35,364 nucleotides of DNA from an uncultured Acidiferrobacteraceae bacterium (GCA_913009895.1 CAJVXY010000029.1:1-35364), one strand, 5' to 3'. Numbered from the stretch's first letter, positions 9,204-18,175 are shown. Numbers and translations: made by a program. The notes: generated by a model from the letters alone, not told the origin.

Positions 9204-9680
9204 TTAACTGGTTTTTGTTAAGAGCACGACAGCATGGGCGGCCATGCCATTTTGTTCACCGATAAAACCCAGGCCCTCGGTGGTTGTTGCCTTGATGTTG
9301 ACATTTTCGACAGCGGCTTGCAGGTCTTCGGCCAAATTCAGCTTCATTTGATTTAAATAAGTCGATAATTTTGGAGCTTGAGCCAATATCGTACAGTCCA
9401 GGTTACCTAATTGCAGGCTCCGGGTTTTCAAGAGCTGCGAAACTTTTCTCAGTAATAATCGACTATCGATATTTTTAAAACTTTCATCGGTATCAGGAAA
9501 ATGCTGACCGATATCACCCATGCCTGCCGCACCCAAACAGGCATCACATACTGCGTGTATCAACACATCCGCATCAGAATGGCCCTGCAAACCTTTGTCA
9601 AAGGGCACATGGACACCACCCAGCACCAGTTTCCGGTTTGTTACCAGTGCATGTACGTCATATCCATGACCAATTCGCAT
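9204..9680 (-). CDS. ispF: 2-C-methyl-D-erythritol 2,4-cyclodiphosphate synthase
   Basis: Fifth step of the MEP isoprenoid pathway: it cyclises CDP-methylerythritol 2-phosphate to MEcPP with release of CMP. The 158-residue length is standard. Metal ligands are seen in GYDVH (D8, H10) and in the GHSDADVLIHAVCDA motif (H42), with the later TTEGLGFIGEQNGMAAHAV loop. The start is the ATG at 9680, with AGGAG 5 bases upstream; its A overlaps the last base of the ispD stop, indicating translational coupling. A TTG one codon earlier is possible but unneeded. Confidence 0.97.
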   Translation of the reverse strand: MRIGHGYDVHALVTNRKLVLGGVHVPFDKGLQGHSDADVLIHAVCDACLGAAGMGDIGQHFPDTDESFKNIDSRLLLRKVSQLLKTRSLQLGNLDCTILAQAPKLSTYLNQMKLNLAEDLQAAVENVNIKATTTEGLGFIGEQNGMAAHAVVLLTKTS

Positions 9681-10396
9681 CAAGACTCCTGTTTTTGCTG
9701 TTCCAGGTACCTGGCAGCCAGTTCCAGGTCCTGTGGGTGGGTAATTTTAATATTATCTTCACTGCCTGTGACCATTAACGCCCGGATGCCAATGTGGGCC
9801 ATTGCCTGGGCCTCATCAGTAACCTCGCGACCCTCATTTTCTACCCTCGTTAATGCTTCGTGTAATTGCGATAATCGAAACATTTGCGGGGTCTGTGCGC
9901 GCCACAACCCAGTCCGTGAAATCGTCTCAACCACAAGCTGATCACTGTCTGCTCTTTTGACTGTATCATTGATTGGCAGACCAAGTAGCCCGCCTTCAGC
10001 GTCGTTTTGCAGGGTTATTTTGATCAGATTCTGGACATCTGAGGTCCTGATACAGGGTCTGGCAGCATCGTGCACCAAAACCCAGTCTTGGGCATTGCCT
10101 ATCTTTAACAAGGCCTTACAACCCCTTAAAACGGTCTCAGCCCTTGTTTCACCCCCTATATAGGTGCCTCTGAATTTTAATGTTTTTGTAATTTCGCTTT
10201 CGATGGCAGGCCAGTAGGTATCATCGGCAGATAACCCCAACATAACACCAGTTATATCAGGGGAATTTAATAAACGAGAGAGTGTTTGCGACAGGACTGT
10301 GGACCCTGCCAATGAAAGGTATTGTTTTGGACGGTCTGCGCCCATCCGGGAACCGGTTCCAGCGGCAGGCACCAGAACCCAAATTCCAGAAGTCAC
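9680..10396 (-). CDS. ispD: 2-C-methyl-D-erythritol 4-phosphate cytidylyltransferase
   Basis: Third step of the MEP pathway, making CDP-methylerythritol from MEP and CTP. The 238 residues carry the N-terminal nucleotide-binding loop PAAGTGSRMGADRPKQYL, the WVLVHDAARPCI segment near the middle, and the C-terminal DEAQAMAHIG and KITHPQDLELA stretches typical of IspD. The start appears to be GTG at 10396 with no strong ribosome-binding site. It lies 59 bases downstream of carD and overlaps ispF by one base, so carD-ispD-ispF may form one transcript. The more common neighbour ftsB is absent here. Confidence 0.96.
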   Translation of the reverse strand: MTSGIWVLVPAAGTGSRMGADRPKQYLSLAGSTVLSQTLSRLLNSPDITGVMLGLSADDTYWPAIESEITKTLKFRGTYIGGETRAETVLRGCKALLKIGNAQDWVLVHDAARPCIRTSDVQNLIKITLQNDAEGGLLGLPINDTVKRADSDQLVVETISRTGLWRAQTPQMFRLSQLHEALTRVENEGREVTDEAQAMAHIGIRALMVTGSEDNIKITHPQDLELAARYLEQQKQES

Positions 10397-10455
10397 GTGC
10401 TATAAAGGGCCTGTGTATGTTGTTGTTTTTGGTTAGCTGGATACGACCAAAAAAC

Positions 10456-10962
10456 TCAGGCAGCCACCCCAACCTTGTCCTGTATAGTATCAACAGCGGA
10501 AGCGGATGACACGCCCTGTATTGTGGCCAATTCAGCGGCCAGGAAATTAGAGGCAGTCTCCAGTAGCATGGACTCCTCAAAAGACAGGCCAGTTTGGGTT
10601 TTCCAGCGCATTAAGTCGCGCACCACTTCGCCCAATTCCATGGCACTACCTTTGTTTATTTTACGCTCCAGCTCTTTGCAACGTTCGGTCCAGTTACCAC
10701 CGGTCACGCGCGTGCCAGCCTTGCCTTTCAGGATTCTGTATAATTCTTTAATTCTTTTACTATCAAGCAAGGGGCGAATGCCCGTTTTATCCAGATTAGA
10801 ACTGGGTACTTTGACAGTGATGTTATTTTCCTCAATTTTAATAACGTAACAACGATCGCAAGATCCTGCAATATATAAATCTTCAATTGCCTCTATTACG
10901 CCAACCCCTGCAGAAGGGTAAAAAATGGCGTCACCTACATTATACTTTGGCTTTTTACTCAT
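10456..10962 (-). CDS. carD: CarD/CdnL-family transcription factor
   Basis: RNA-polymerase-binding regulator that stabilises open promoter complexes in the family members studied (CarD, CdnL). The 168-residue protein has an N-terminal Tudor-like RNAP-interacting domain (about 4-65: KYNVGDAIFYPSAGVGVIEAIEDL) and a helical C-terminal part (NWTERCKELERKINKGSAMELGEVVRDL) that carries the DNA-contacting helix in homologues. The ATG at 10962 is preferred because GGAGG lies 6 bases upstream; a TTG two codons earlier is open but badly placed. It is divergent from mfd, whose protein carries a related domain. Confidence 0.92.
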   Translation of the reverse strand: MSKKPKYNVGDAIFYPSAGVGVIEAIEDLYIAGSCDRCYVIKIEENNITVKVPSSNLDKTGIRPLLDSKRIKELYRILKGKAGTRVTGGNWTERCKELERKINKGSAMELGEVVRDLMRWKTQTGLSFEESMLLETASNFLAAELATIQGVSSASAVDTIQDKVGVAA

Positions 10963-11156
10963 CCCCAACCTCCGATTTAAAATTGCGACTTTAGTAGTAG
11001 TGCTTTAGCTTTGATTTTTAACAACAATCTTTAAAGTATGGTCGTAAGTTACGGAATTGCAAATTTTTTTTTAAATTAATTGTAAATTAATCATATTTTT
11101 TCATATTTTATTAATCTTTTTTGTCATTCCAGTCTAGAATCGCGCCCTTTCCAGAA
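10963..11156. promoter_or_regulatory. AT-rich divergent control region of carD and mfd
   Basis: Very AT-rich spacer that must carry both promoters. For carD a weak minus-strand match is TTGCAA at 11057-11062 and CATACT (plus-strand AGTATG at 11035-11040) with a 16-base spacer. For mfd a TAGAAT at 11135-11140 could be a -10 but has no convincing -35. The sequence AAATTAAT occurs twice about 11 bases apart near 11072-11090. All of this is pattern matching only. Confidence 0.3.
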
Positions 11157-14100
11157 ATGAAGCTTATCAAACCAGTCCAGCACAATAATAACCCTATGCC
11201 CCAAGCACCAGATGTTCCATTTTTAACGCAATGCGTTTATACAGGCACCAAACCCGTGCGCTGGAGCCGCTTATATGGCTGTAGTCGCGGCCTGGCCCTC
11301 TTAGAGACAGCACGCAAGCACGATGGTCCCTTGCTGGTCATTACTGACGACGCACGCCAGGCGCAGCTCCTGGAAAGCGAAATAAACTTTTTTGCCGCAA
11401 ATAACGACGCCACACCTATTTTGGTCTTCCCAGACTGGGAATCACTTGCCTACGACAGTTTTTCGCCACACCAGGACATTATTTCCAAACGCTTACAAAC
11501 CCTCTATCTACTACCCAATCTAAATAGGGGAATTATAATTGCCCCGATCAGTACCTTAATGCACCGGTTAACCCCGCGCACATTTGTGACAGGTCATACT
11601 TTTATCCTGAATGCCGGGCAAACACTCGATCTGAATACATTCAGGCAGCAACTGGATCAAGCTGGTTATCAGTCTGTTAGCCAGGTGATGGCACCAGGTG
11701 AATTTGCGGTTCGCGGTGGACTGGTCGACCTGTTCCCCATGGGCAGCAAACAACCCTTCAGGCTTGATCTGTTTGGTGACGAACTTGAGTCAATACGATT
11801 ATTTGATCCTTCCACCCAGCGCTCTGGCAACCAGCTTGATTCAATACGTTTATTGCCCGCCCGTGAATTTCCAACCTCCGAAGCGGGTATCAATAATTTC
11901 AGGCAACGATTCAGGAGTCGTTTCGAAGGCGATCCCCAGAAAAATTCACTTTATCGTGATGTCAGCAATGGCCTGATGCCACCGGGCATTGAATATTATC
12001 TGCCGCTATATTTTGAACAACTGGCAACTATTTTTGACTATCTACCAGAAAATTCAATGGTGGTGGTCACGGAAGCGACCTATCACCTGGCCAGGGATTT
12101 TCAGTCCGAGGTTGCGGAACGTTATGCCGAACGTAAAATATTTCGGGAAAAACCTGTTCTGGATCCAGAACGCCTGTTTCTCGATGCCGATCATTTTTTC
12201 ACGGAAGTATCACGCTGGCCACGCATTGCCTTGCTGGATTTTCAAGCCGATGAATCAAAGACAATTAATATTCCGGGTTTTGAAAGCGCCGGACTTTCTC
12301 GTTTTGATTCTTTACCGCCACCACAATTACAGGTAGATGCCCATTCAGACAATCCATACCAGCAGCTGCTTGATTTTATCCGACAATCAGACAAAAGAAT
12401 TTTGATTGTTGCTGAAACCATGGGTCGCCGTGAAACCTTAAGATCACTTTTAGAAGCAAATAAAATTGATGTTAATATTTTTGATTACTGGCAAGACTTT
12501 TTTACTGATTCTTGCAAAGTTGGACTGGCAACAGGGGAACTGGAAAAAGGGCTGGTACTTGTTAATCCGGATATTACGGTTATTTGTGAGGCTCAATTGT
12601 ACGGCGCCCGCGCCTCGCAAAAAAGAAGACGCTCAGAGACCGCCCGCGAGCCTGATGTCATTATCCGTAACCTGGCTGAACTTAAATCTGGTGATCCCGT
12701 TGTCCACGAAGACCATGGTATCGGTCGTTACCTCGGATTACAGACCATGGATGTGGGCGATGGTTTGACAGAGTTTTTAACACTTGAATATGCTGGTGGC
12801 GACAAGCTCTATATTCCTGTTGTGTCACTACACCTTGTCAGTAGATATACCGGCACTAACCCCGATAGCACGCCATTACACAAGCTTGGCGGTGAAGCCT
12901 GGGAAAAGGCAAAACGACGGGCCCAGAAAAAAGCACACGATGCCGCAGTAGAGTTACTGGATGTCCAGGCAAAACGAAGTGCGGGTATTGGCCACCAGTG
13001 CAAAATAGACCCGGTTGCCTATGATCATTTCAAACAGCTTTTTCCCTTCGAGGAAACGCCTGACCAGGAAAAAGCAATAGAAGATGTTTTGAACGATATG
13101 TGCAAACCAAAACCCATGGACAGGCTGGTTTGTGGCGATGTTGGGTTTGGCAAAACAGAGGTGGCACTGCGCGCCACATTTGTAGCAATTAATTCCGGTA
13201 AACAGGTAGCAATACTGGTTCCTACGACTTTACTGGCCCAGCAACATTATCAAAACTTTCTGGATAGATTTTCAGACGAAGCCGTCAACATTGAATTACT
13301 TTCCCGATTCAGGACAAAAAAAGAAATTGAACAAACAATAAAACATATTACCAATGGCAAAGCGGATATTGTAATTGGCACCCACAGGTTACTGCAGCCA
13401 GATATTAAATTTAAAGCGATTGGCCTGATTGTTGTTGATGAAGAGCATCGTTTTGGGGTAAGGCATAAGGAAAAACTGAAATCAATGCGCGCTACTGTCG
13501 ACATATTGACGCTCACGGCCACGCCCATACCGCGTACATTGAATATGGCTTTGTCTGGTATGCGAGATATTTCAATTATCGCAACGGCACCGGAAGAGCG
13601 CCTGTCTGTAAAAACATTTGTCTACGAAAATAACAATGCCCTGATAAGGGAGGCATGTATCAGGGAAATTCGGCGTGGCGGACAGGTATACATACTGCAT
13701 AACGAAGTCAGGACCATGCAAAAAACAGAACGTGACCTGGCAGAGTTGGTGCCCGAGGCAGATATTCGTATCGCCCACGGTCAAATGCCAGAACGTGAAC
13801 TGGAAAGTGTCATGCTGAATTTTTATCACCAGCGTTTTAATGTCCTCTTGTGTACCACAATTATAGAATCCGGGATCGACGTCCCGTCAGCAAACACGAT
13901 CATTATTCATCGTGCCGATAAATTTGGACTTGCGCAGTTACATCAACTACGCGGTCGCGTTGGCAGATCACATCACCGGGCCTACGCGTACCTGATGATT
14001 CCATCTCGAAAAAGTATCACTGGTGATGCGCGCAAGCGCCTTGATGCCATAAGTGCACTGGATGATTTGGGAGCTGGTTTTGCGCTGGCCTCGAACGATC

Positions 14101-14702
14101 TTGAGATCAGGGGTGCTGGAGAAATTCTGGGTGAACAACAAAGCGGTGAAATAAACGAGATAGGATTTACGCTTTATTCTGAATTATTGAATCGTGCGAT
14201 AAAAACACTCAAGGCAGGCGGGCAACTGGAAATTGATACCCATACCCACAGTGGAACCGAAATAAATATTCATGCACCTACATTATTTCCCGACGCCTAC
14301 CTGCCTGACGTGCATATGCGCCTCGTGCTTTACAAGCGTGTTGCCAATGCAAAAAATCCGGAAGATCTGAAACTACTGAAAGAAGAAATTATCGATCGAT
14401 TCGGTTTGTTACCAGAAGAAGGACTACTTCTGTTCAGGGTGACGCACCTGAAATTACTTGCTTCGGCAATTGGCATTCGAAAGATCGATATCAATGGGAA
14501 AGGCGCACGTTTTGAATTTGAGAGTCAGCCAAAGCTGGATCCAACCAGAATCATTCAGCTCCTGCAGTCACAACCAAGGAAATTCAGGCTTGATGGGCCC
14601 GATAAACTACGCTTTGTTGATGAAATGCCGTCTATAGAAGACAGGATTGTAAAAATTTCAGATGTAATCGGGTTTTTAAAATCAGATTTAAAAGCAGATT
14701 AG
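11157..14702 (+). CDS. mfd: Transcription-repair coupling factor Mfd
   Basis: ATP-driven DNA translocase that removes stalled RNA polymerase and recruits UvrA to the lesion. In order: a UvrB-like N-terminal part (about residues 30-340), a CarD-like RNAP-interacting domain near 510-590 (DPVVHEDHGIGRYLGL), SF2 helicase lobes with Walker A GDVGFGKTE near 660, DEEHRFGV and TATPIPRTLNMALSGMRD, QLRGRVGRS, and a C-terminal TRCF domain. The start is uncertain: TTG 11121, ATG 11157 and ATG 11196 are in frame and none has a good ribosome-binding site. ATG 11157 (1181 residues) is used here, and 11196 gives 1168. It is convergent with def and divergent from carD. Confidence 0.97.
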   Translation: MKLIKPVQHNNNPMPQAPDVPFLTQCVYTGTKPVRWSRLYGCSRGLALLETARKHDGPLLVITDDARQAQLLESEINFFAANNDATPILVFPDWESLAYDSFSPHQDIISKRLQTLYLLPNLNRGIIIAPISTLMHRLTPRTFVTGHTFILNAGQTLDLNTFRQQLDQAGYQSVSQVMAPGEFAVRGGLVDLFPMGSKQPFRLDLFGDELESIRLFDPSTQRSGNQLDSIRLLPAREFPTSEAGINNFRQRFRSRFEGDPQKNSLYRDVSNGLMPPGIEYYLPLYFEQLATIFDYLPENSMVVVTEATYHLARDFQSEVAERYAERKIFREKPVLDPERLFLDADHFFTEVSRWPRIALLDFQADESKTINIPGFESAGLSRFDSLPPPQLQVDAHSDNPYQQLLDFIRQSDKRILIVAETMGRRETLRSLLEANKIDVNIFDYWQDFFTDSCKVGLATGELEKGLVLVNPDITVICEAQLYGARASQKRRRSETAREPDVIIRNLAELKSGDPVVHEDHGIGRYLGLQTMDVGDGLTEFLTLEYAGGDKLYIPVVSLHLVSRYTGTNPDSTPLHKLGGEAWEKAKRRAQKKAHDAAVELLDVQAKRSAGIGHQCKIDPVAYDHFKQLFPFEETPDQEKAIEDVLNDMCKPKPMDRLVCGDVGFGKTEVALRATFVAINSGKQVAILVPTTLLAQQHYQNFLDRFSDEAVNIELLSRFRTKKEIEQTIKHITNGKADIVIGTHRLLQPDIKFKAIGLIVVDEEHRFGVRHKEKLKSMRATVDILTLTATPIPRTLNMALSGMRDISIIATAPEERLSVKTFVYENNNALIREACIREIRRGGQVYILHNEVRTMQKTERDLAELVPEADIRIAHGQMPERELESVMLNFYHQRFNVLLCTTIIESGIDVPSANTIIIHRADKFGLAQLHQLRGRVGRSHHRAYAYLMIPSRKSITGDARKRLDAISALDDLGAGFALASNDLEIRGAGEILGEQQSGEINEIGFTLYSELLNRAIKTLKAGGQLEIDTHTHSGTEINIHAPTLFPDAYLPDVHMRLVLYKRVANAKNPEDLKLLKEEIIDRFGLLPEEGLLLFRVTHLKLLASAIGIRKIDINGKGARFEFESQPKLDPTRIIQLLQSQPRKFRLDGPDKLRFVDEMPSIEDRIVKISDVIGFLKSDLKAD

Positions 14703-14710
14703 GTGCATCT

Positions 14711-15268
14711 TTAACATGGCCCGGAATCCGGACTAGTTTCAGACTCGCCTGAATCAGGTTGCACCAAAGCATCTTCATATCCGAAGTTTCTAATATCCCT
14801 TATCCTGAGCGGATAAAGTATTCCGTCCAGGTGATCACACTCATGTTGTACTACCCGGGCATGAAATCCTTCAACCTCGCGCGCTATGTTTTCACCAGTT
14901 GGTGTAAAACCGCTATATTTAATTTTGCTATACCTGGAAACAAGACCGCGCATACCAGGGATGCTCAGGCAACCCTCCCAGCCCTCTTCCTGCTCTTCGC
15001 TAACAGGTGTTATAACCGGGTTAATTAAAATTGTTTCCGGTACAGCTTCTACATCAGGATACCGGTCGTTTGACTCCAGGCCAAAAATTACTATTCGTCT
15101 GTAAATACCTATCTGTGGAGCCGCCAGGCCAACACCATTGTATTCGGCCATGGTATCAAACATGTCTTCAATAATACCCGTGAGCGCAGTCGTATTAAAT
15201 TCTTGCACTAACTCACAAGACTGGTAGAGTCTCGGGTCACCCATTTTTAATATCTGACGAACGGCCAT
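14711..15268 (-). CDS. def: Peptide deformylase
   Basis: Metalloenzyme removing the formyl group from the initiator Met of new proteins. All three signature motifs are present: [10 protein letters not shown] (about residues 45-54), EGCLSIPG (metal-ligand Cys), and QHECDHLDG (two metal His and the catalytic Glu). The protein has 185 residues, with a Ser/Glu/Pro-rich tail ([14 protein letters not shown]) beyond the usual end. The gene is separate from fmt and lies convergent with mfd and divergent from csiV, so it is probably an extra or relocated deformylase; whether a def-fmt copy exists elsewhere cannot be seen. Confidence 0.96.
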   Translation of the reverse strand: MAVRQILKMGDPRLYQSCELVQEFNTTALTGIIEDMFDTMAEYNGVGLAAPQIGIYRRIVIFGLESNDRYPDVEAVPETILINPVITPVSEEQEEGWEGCLSIPGMRGLVSRYSKIKYSGFTPTGENIAREVEGFHARVVQHECDHLDGILYPLRIRDIRNFGYEDALVQPDSGESETSPDSGPC

Positions 15269-15333
15269 ACAAATTATACCTTTGACGATCTACAATCATG
15301 GACACTCGAATTAGACACCATCCGGATAACTTT

Positions 15334-15966
15334 ATGAAGTATTTGCCTCTCCTGCTTGTTAGCCTGTTTTTTTCATCATCAGTAATTGCGGTTACCAAAA
15401 AAACACCTATTTATGAAGTTGAAATTCTTGTTTTTAAAAATATGCAAATTGAAGACCAGAGTAGTGGGCGTACCGAGTTATGGTTAAAGGATATTGACCC
15501 CAATAATCAACCTGATGTTGCCAATGCATCACCAGTGGGCGGCGGCATTCCGGCCGAATCAAAAATCAAAAAAATATCTGACAAGTTAGTAGCTAGTGGC
15601 AATTACACAATCATTAGCCATAAAAGATGGATCCAGGATGCGATTCCTAAAACAGAAGCCAAGCTAATCCGAATAGCCAATGGCGGAGAAAACCTTGACG
15701 GGACCCTGCTCTTCTACAAGGGCCGTTTTCTACATGTTGGCATGAACCTGGTCCTGACCGAACAATTGATGCCTGTTGGGAATACTGGTGACAATAGAGG
15801 CCTGAATGGAAATACTGCCTCTGAAAATACTGCCTCAGGAAATATTGCGAACTATTTCATTATAAAAGAAGACAGGCGTATCCGTTCTGCCACCTTGAAT
15901 TATTTTGACCACCCAAGATTTGGTGTCATCGTTCAGGTTAACCAGGTAAATACAAGCAAGCAATAG
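15334..15966 (+). CDS. csiV: CsiV-family periplasmic protein
   Basis: Member of the CsiV (DUF2803) family, exported proteins linked in Shewanella to peptidoglycan synthesis and beta-lactam tolerance. The signal peptide starts at the ATG at 15334 (MKYLPLLLVSLFFSSSVIA); an upstream ATG at 15298 would add 12 polar residues and hide the signal, so I reject it. Family features are YEVEILVFKN at the mature N-terminus, KLVASGNYTIISHKRWIQ in the middle, and the YFDHPRFGVIVQV end. About residues 154-173 are a Gly/Asn/Thr/Ser insert with three imperfect 5-residue repeats. Its place next to mfd is typical of gammaproteobacteria and supports the call. Confidence 0.82.
   Translation: MKYLPLLLVSLFFSSSVIAVTKKTPIYEVEILVFKNMQIEDQSSGRTELWLKDIDPNNQPDVANASPVGGGIPAESKIKKISDKLVASGNYTIISHKRWIQDAIPKTEAKLIRIANGGENLDGTLLFYKGRFLHVGMNLVLTEQLMPVGNTGDNRGLNGNTASENTASGNIANYFIIKEDRRIRSATLNYFDHPRFGVIVQVNQVNTSKQ
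15808..15852 (+). repeat. Three-copy 15-base in-frame tandem repeat inside csiV
   Basis: Units at 15808-15822, 15823-15837 and 15838-15852 (first unit GGAAATACTGCCTCT) encode GNTAS, ENTAS and GNIAN. The copies differ at one to a few bases. Because the unit is a multiple of three, gain or loss of copies would keep the frame. Confidence 0.8.
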
Positions 15967-15967
15967 C

Positions 15968-15983
15968 AGCTTGCCAGCAAGCT
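15968..15983. terminator. Perfect palindrome between convergent csiV and mtnP
   Basis: AGCTTGC at 15968-15974 and GCAAGCT at 15977-15983 flank a two-base centre, lying in the 15-base gap between the two stop codons. It could act as a shared hairpin terminator, but no strong T-run follows on either strand, so this is a weak call. Confidence 0.3.
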
Positions 15984-16728
15984 AGTCTTTGCTCATTAAG
16001 GGTATTGCATGCTCCAGTATTTTTCTAACGTGTTTCATTCCCTGCTCCAGTGTTTTTTCTACTTGCTTGATATCAATAATATCCTTGCTTTTTCCCGCAG
16101 CCGGGTTTGCTGACACGGCGATAGTGGCATAACATAAGTCCAGTTCACGAGCCAACCCGGCTTCTGGCATACCTGTCATGCCAACAATATCAGCGCCATC
16201 GTTTTCCAGTCTTTTAATTTCTGCTGATGTTTCAAATCTGGGGCCTTGTGTTGCTCCATAAGTGCCGGTAAACACTGCGCCAATTTTTGCAGACTTAATT
16301 GAACTAATTAACTCTTTTCTTAGTTCATCACAATAAGGATTTGTAAAATCAACATGTTTTACCTGTCGGCTATCACCGTCAAAATACGTATGCGCCCTGC
16401 CATAAGTATAATCTATTATTTGGTCAGGAATCAGAATTAGTGCCGGCTCCAGATTCGTAATCGCACCGACAGCTGCTACAGCGATTACTTTTTTAACGCC
16501 AACGTCTTTCAGTGCCCAGATATTCGCACGATAATTAATTTGATGAGGAGGAATAGTGTGCCCGGGACCATGCCTGGGTAAAAATAATATCTCTTTGCCT
16601 CCCAGCTTACCAAACACAATTGGCGCTGATGGTTCGCCGTAAGGGGTTCTAATTACCTCCCGTCTTGTAATTTTCAGGTTTTCAAGATCTGTTAAACCAC
16701 TTCCGCCTATAATTCCTATGTGTGCCAT
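15982..16728 (-). CDS. mtnP: S-methyl-5'-thioinosine (or thioadenosine) phosphorylase
   Basis: Purine nucleoside phosphorylase of the MTAP/MTIP family, 248 residues, releasing the base from methylthio-nucleosides formed in polyamine and AHL synthesis. Seen: the phosphate-binding IIGGSGL at 6-12, FLPRHGPGHTIPPHQINYRANIWAL (49-73), TYGATQGPRFET (156-167) and VGMTGMPEAGLARE (182-195). At the position where human MTAP has Asp220 (adenine contact) this protein has Asn208 in SANPAAGKS, like 6-oxopurine-specific enzymes. This favours methylthioinosine, as for the Pseudomonas enzyme PA3004. It starts 2 bases after hpt, with its GAGGT overlapping the hpt end. Substrate choice is inference. Confidence 0.9.
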   Translation of the reverse strand: MAHIGIIGGSGLTDLENLKITRREVIRTPYGEPSAPIVFGKLGGKEILFLPRHGPGHTIPPHQINYRANIWALKDVGVKKVIAVAAVGAITNLEPALILIPDQIIDYTYGRAHTYFDGDSRQVKHVDFTNPYCDELRKELISSIKSAKIGAVFTGTYGATQGPRFETSAEIKRLENDGADIVGMTGMPEAGLARELDLCYATIAVSANPAAGKSKDIIDIKQVEKTLEQGMKHVRKILEHAIPLMSKD

Positions 16729-16730
16729 TC

Positions 16731-17282
16731 TTATTTTACCTCTGCATATATGCCGGCAACATTCCTCAAGTAGCCCTTATAATCCATGCCATAACCAAAC
16801 ACGTATCTATCGGGTACATTCAAGCCAATGTAATCTGCTTTTATGTCAATGCTGCGTGGTCGCTCCTTGTGAACAAGCACAACTTTTTTAATTTCTTTAG
16901 CCTGTAAATGAATAAATTTTTTCTCGATTTGAGACAAGGTAACGCCTTCGTCGAGAATGTCATCTATCAAAACCACTACCCTGCCTTTTGGGTCTATATT
17001 CGGCCCTGAAATCCATTCAAGCTCCTTCTTTGCTTTATTGCCCTTGTACCTTGTCGCATGTACATAGTCTATTTCACATGGGGAACGAAATAACATTAAA
17101 AGTTTTGCAAATGGTATTGTACCACCCGTCATAATGCAGACAAAAATTGGATTTTTATCCATGAGATCTTCATTTAGCGCGTTAGCAATAATTTTTATCG
17201 CAGACTCTACTTCCGATTCAGTATAGAGGCAGTCAGCTTTTGCCAGTACTTCCTTTGCTTGTTTGTCAGTAATATTTGTCAT
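16731..17282 (-). CDS. hpt: Hypoxanthine(-guanine) phosphoribosyltransferase
   Basis: Cytoplasmic purine salvage enzyme joining hypoxanthine (and perhaps guanine) to PRPP. The 183 residues include FVCIMTGGTIPFAKLL (pyrophosphate loop region), DYVHATRYKG, the PRPP motif VVVLIDDILDEGVTL (about 104-118), and a late YIGLNVPDRYVFGYGMD base-binding stretch. It belongs to the divergent HGPRT type annotated next to methylthioinosine phosphorylase in other gammaproteobacteria. The hypoxanthine released by the downstream mtnP product would be its substrate, so the pair makes biochemical sense. It lies 14 bases after galU. Confidence 0.92.
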   Translation of the reverse strand: MTNITDKQAKEVLAKADCLYTESEVESAIKIIANALNEDLMDKNPIFVCIMTGGTIPFAKLLMLFRSPCEIDYVHATRYKGNKAKKELEWISGPNIDPKGRVVVLIDDILDEGVTLSQIEKKFIHLQAKEIKKVVLVHKERPRSIDIKADYIGLNVPDRYVFGYGMDYKGYLRNVAGIYAEVK

Positions 17283-17296
17283 TTAACTAACTTCTT

Positions 17297-18175
17297 TTAC
17301 AATTCTGTTTTTTTACTTTTTAGATATTCTGAAAATTCACTTCCCAGGACCGAATGGTCCAACGCATAATCCACAGTTGCCTTTAGATAGCCAATTTTAC
17401 TACCACAATCATAGCGCACCCCTTCAAAATTGAAGGCATATACCGGCTCACTTTCCATTAACATGGCAATTGCATCAGTTAACTGTATCTCCCCGCCAGC
17501 ACCAGGTTTTACTTTCTCAAGGTACTTGAATATGCCTGGGCTTAAAATATATCTGCCAATCACGGCCTGGTTTGATGGTGCGTCAGCAGGATCCGGTTTC
17601 TCGATGATACCGCATATTTTTTTTATACTTTTGTTGCTTTTTTCTTCGCTGTCAATTATTCCATAACTACCAGTCTTGTCCATATCTACTTCTTGTACGC
17701 CCAGGATACTACTACCCAGCTTACTAAATTGCGCTGCCATCTGCGCAACAACACCTGTGCTGCTTTTAATAAGATCATCTGCCAAAAGCACGGCGAAAGG
17801 TTCGTTACCAATAACCTGTTTTGTGCATAGAACCGCATGACCCAGACCCTTGGCTTCTGCCTGACGCAGGTAAACGCAGGTAACATGTTTAGGGACAATA
17901 TTTCTGACCAAACTTAGTGACTCTTGCTTACCGCGATTTTCTAATTCTACCTCCAGCTCATAGGCTTTATCAAAGTGATCTGGTATTGCCCGCTTGGTAC
18001 GTCCTATTACAAATATTAATTCGGTTACTCCAGCTTCCACAGCCTCTTCTACCGCATATTGAATAAGCGGTTTATCGACTATTGGTAACATTTCCTTGGG
18101 CATGGCTTTTGTCGCTGGTAAAAACCGGGTGCCCAATCCTGCTACCGGAAAAACTGCCTTTGTAATCTTGCTCAT
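17297..18175 (-). CDS. galU: UTP-glucose-1-phosphate uridylyltransferase
   Basis: Makes UDP-glucose from glucose-1-phosphate and UTP. The 292 residues fit the GalU family. Motifs are AVFPVAGLGTRFLPATKAMPKEMLPI at the N-terminus (nucleotide binding), IQYAVEEAVEAG, the LADDLI metal site near 130, GIIEKP near 190, and the GVRYDCGSKIGYLKA end. It is the source of UDP-glucose for ugd, which lies two genes upstream in the same direction. The ATG at 18175 has only a weak ribosome-binding site. Confidence 0.97.
   Translation of the reverse strand: MSKITKAVFPVAGLGTRFLPATKAMPKEMLPIVDKPLIQYAVEEAVEAGVTELIFVIGRTKRAIPDHFDKAYELEVELENRGKQESLSLVRNIVPKHVTCVYLRQAEAKGLGHAVLCTKQVIGNEPFAVLLADDLIKSSTGVVAQMAAQFSKLGSSILGVQEVDMDKTGSYGIIDSEEKSNKSIKKICGIIEKPDPADAPSNQAVIGRYILSPGIFKYLEKVKPGAGGEIQLTDAIAMLMESEPVYAFNFEGVRYDCGSKIGYLKATVDYALDHSVLGSEFSEYLKSKKTEL

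Noticed and set aside
10397..10455. TTTTTGGT / ACCAAAAA inverted repeat between carD and ispD as a terminator
   Set aside because: The stem is almost all A-T and has no following T-run on the minus strand; the genes probably read through.
15298..15333. Upstream ATG extension of csiV
   Set aside because: It would place 12 polar residues before a clear signal peptide; the internal ATG at 15334 fits better.
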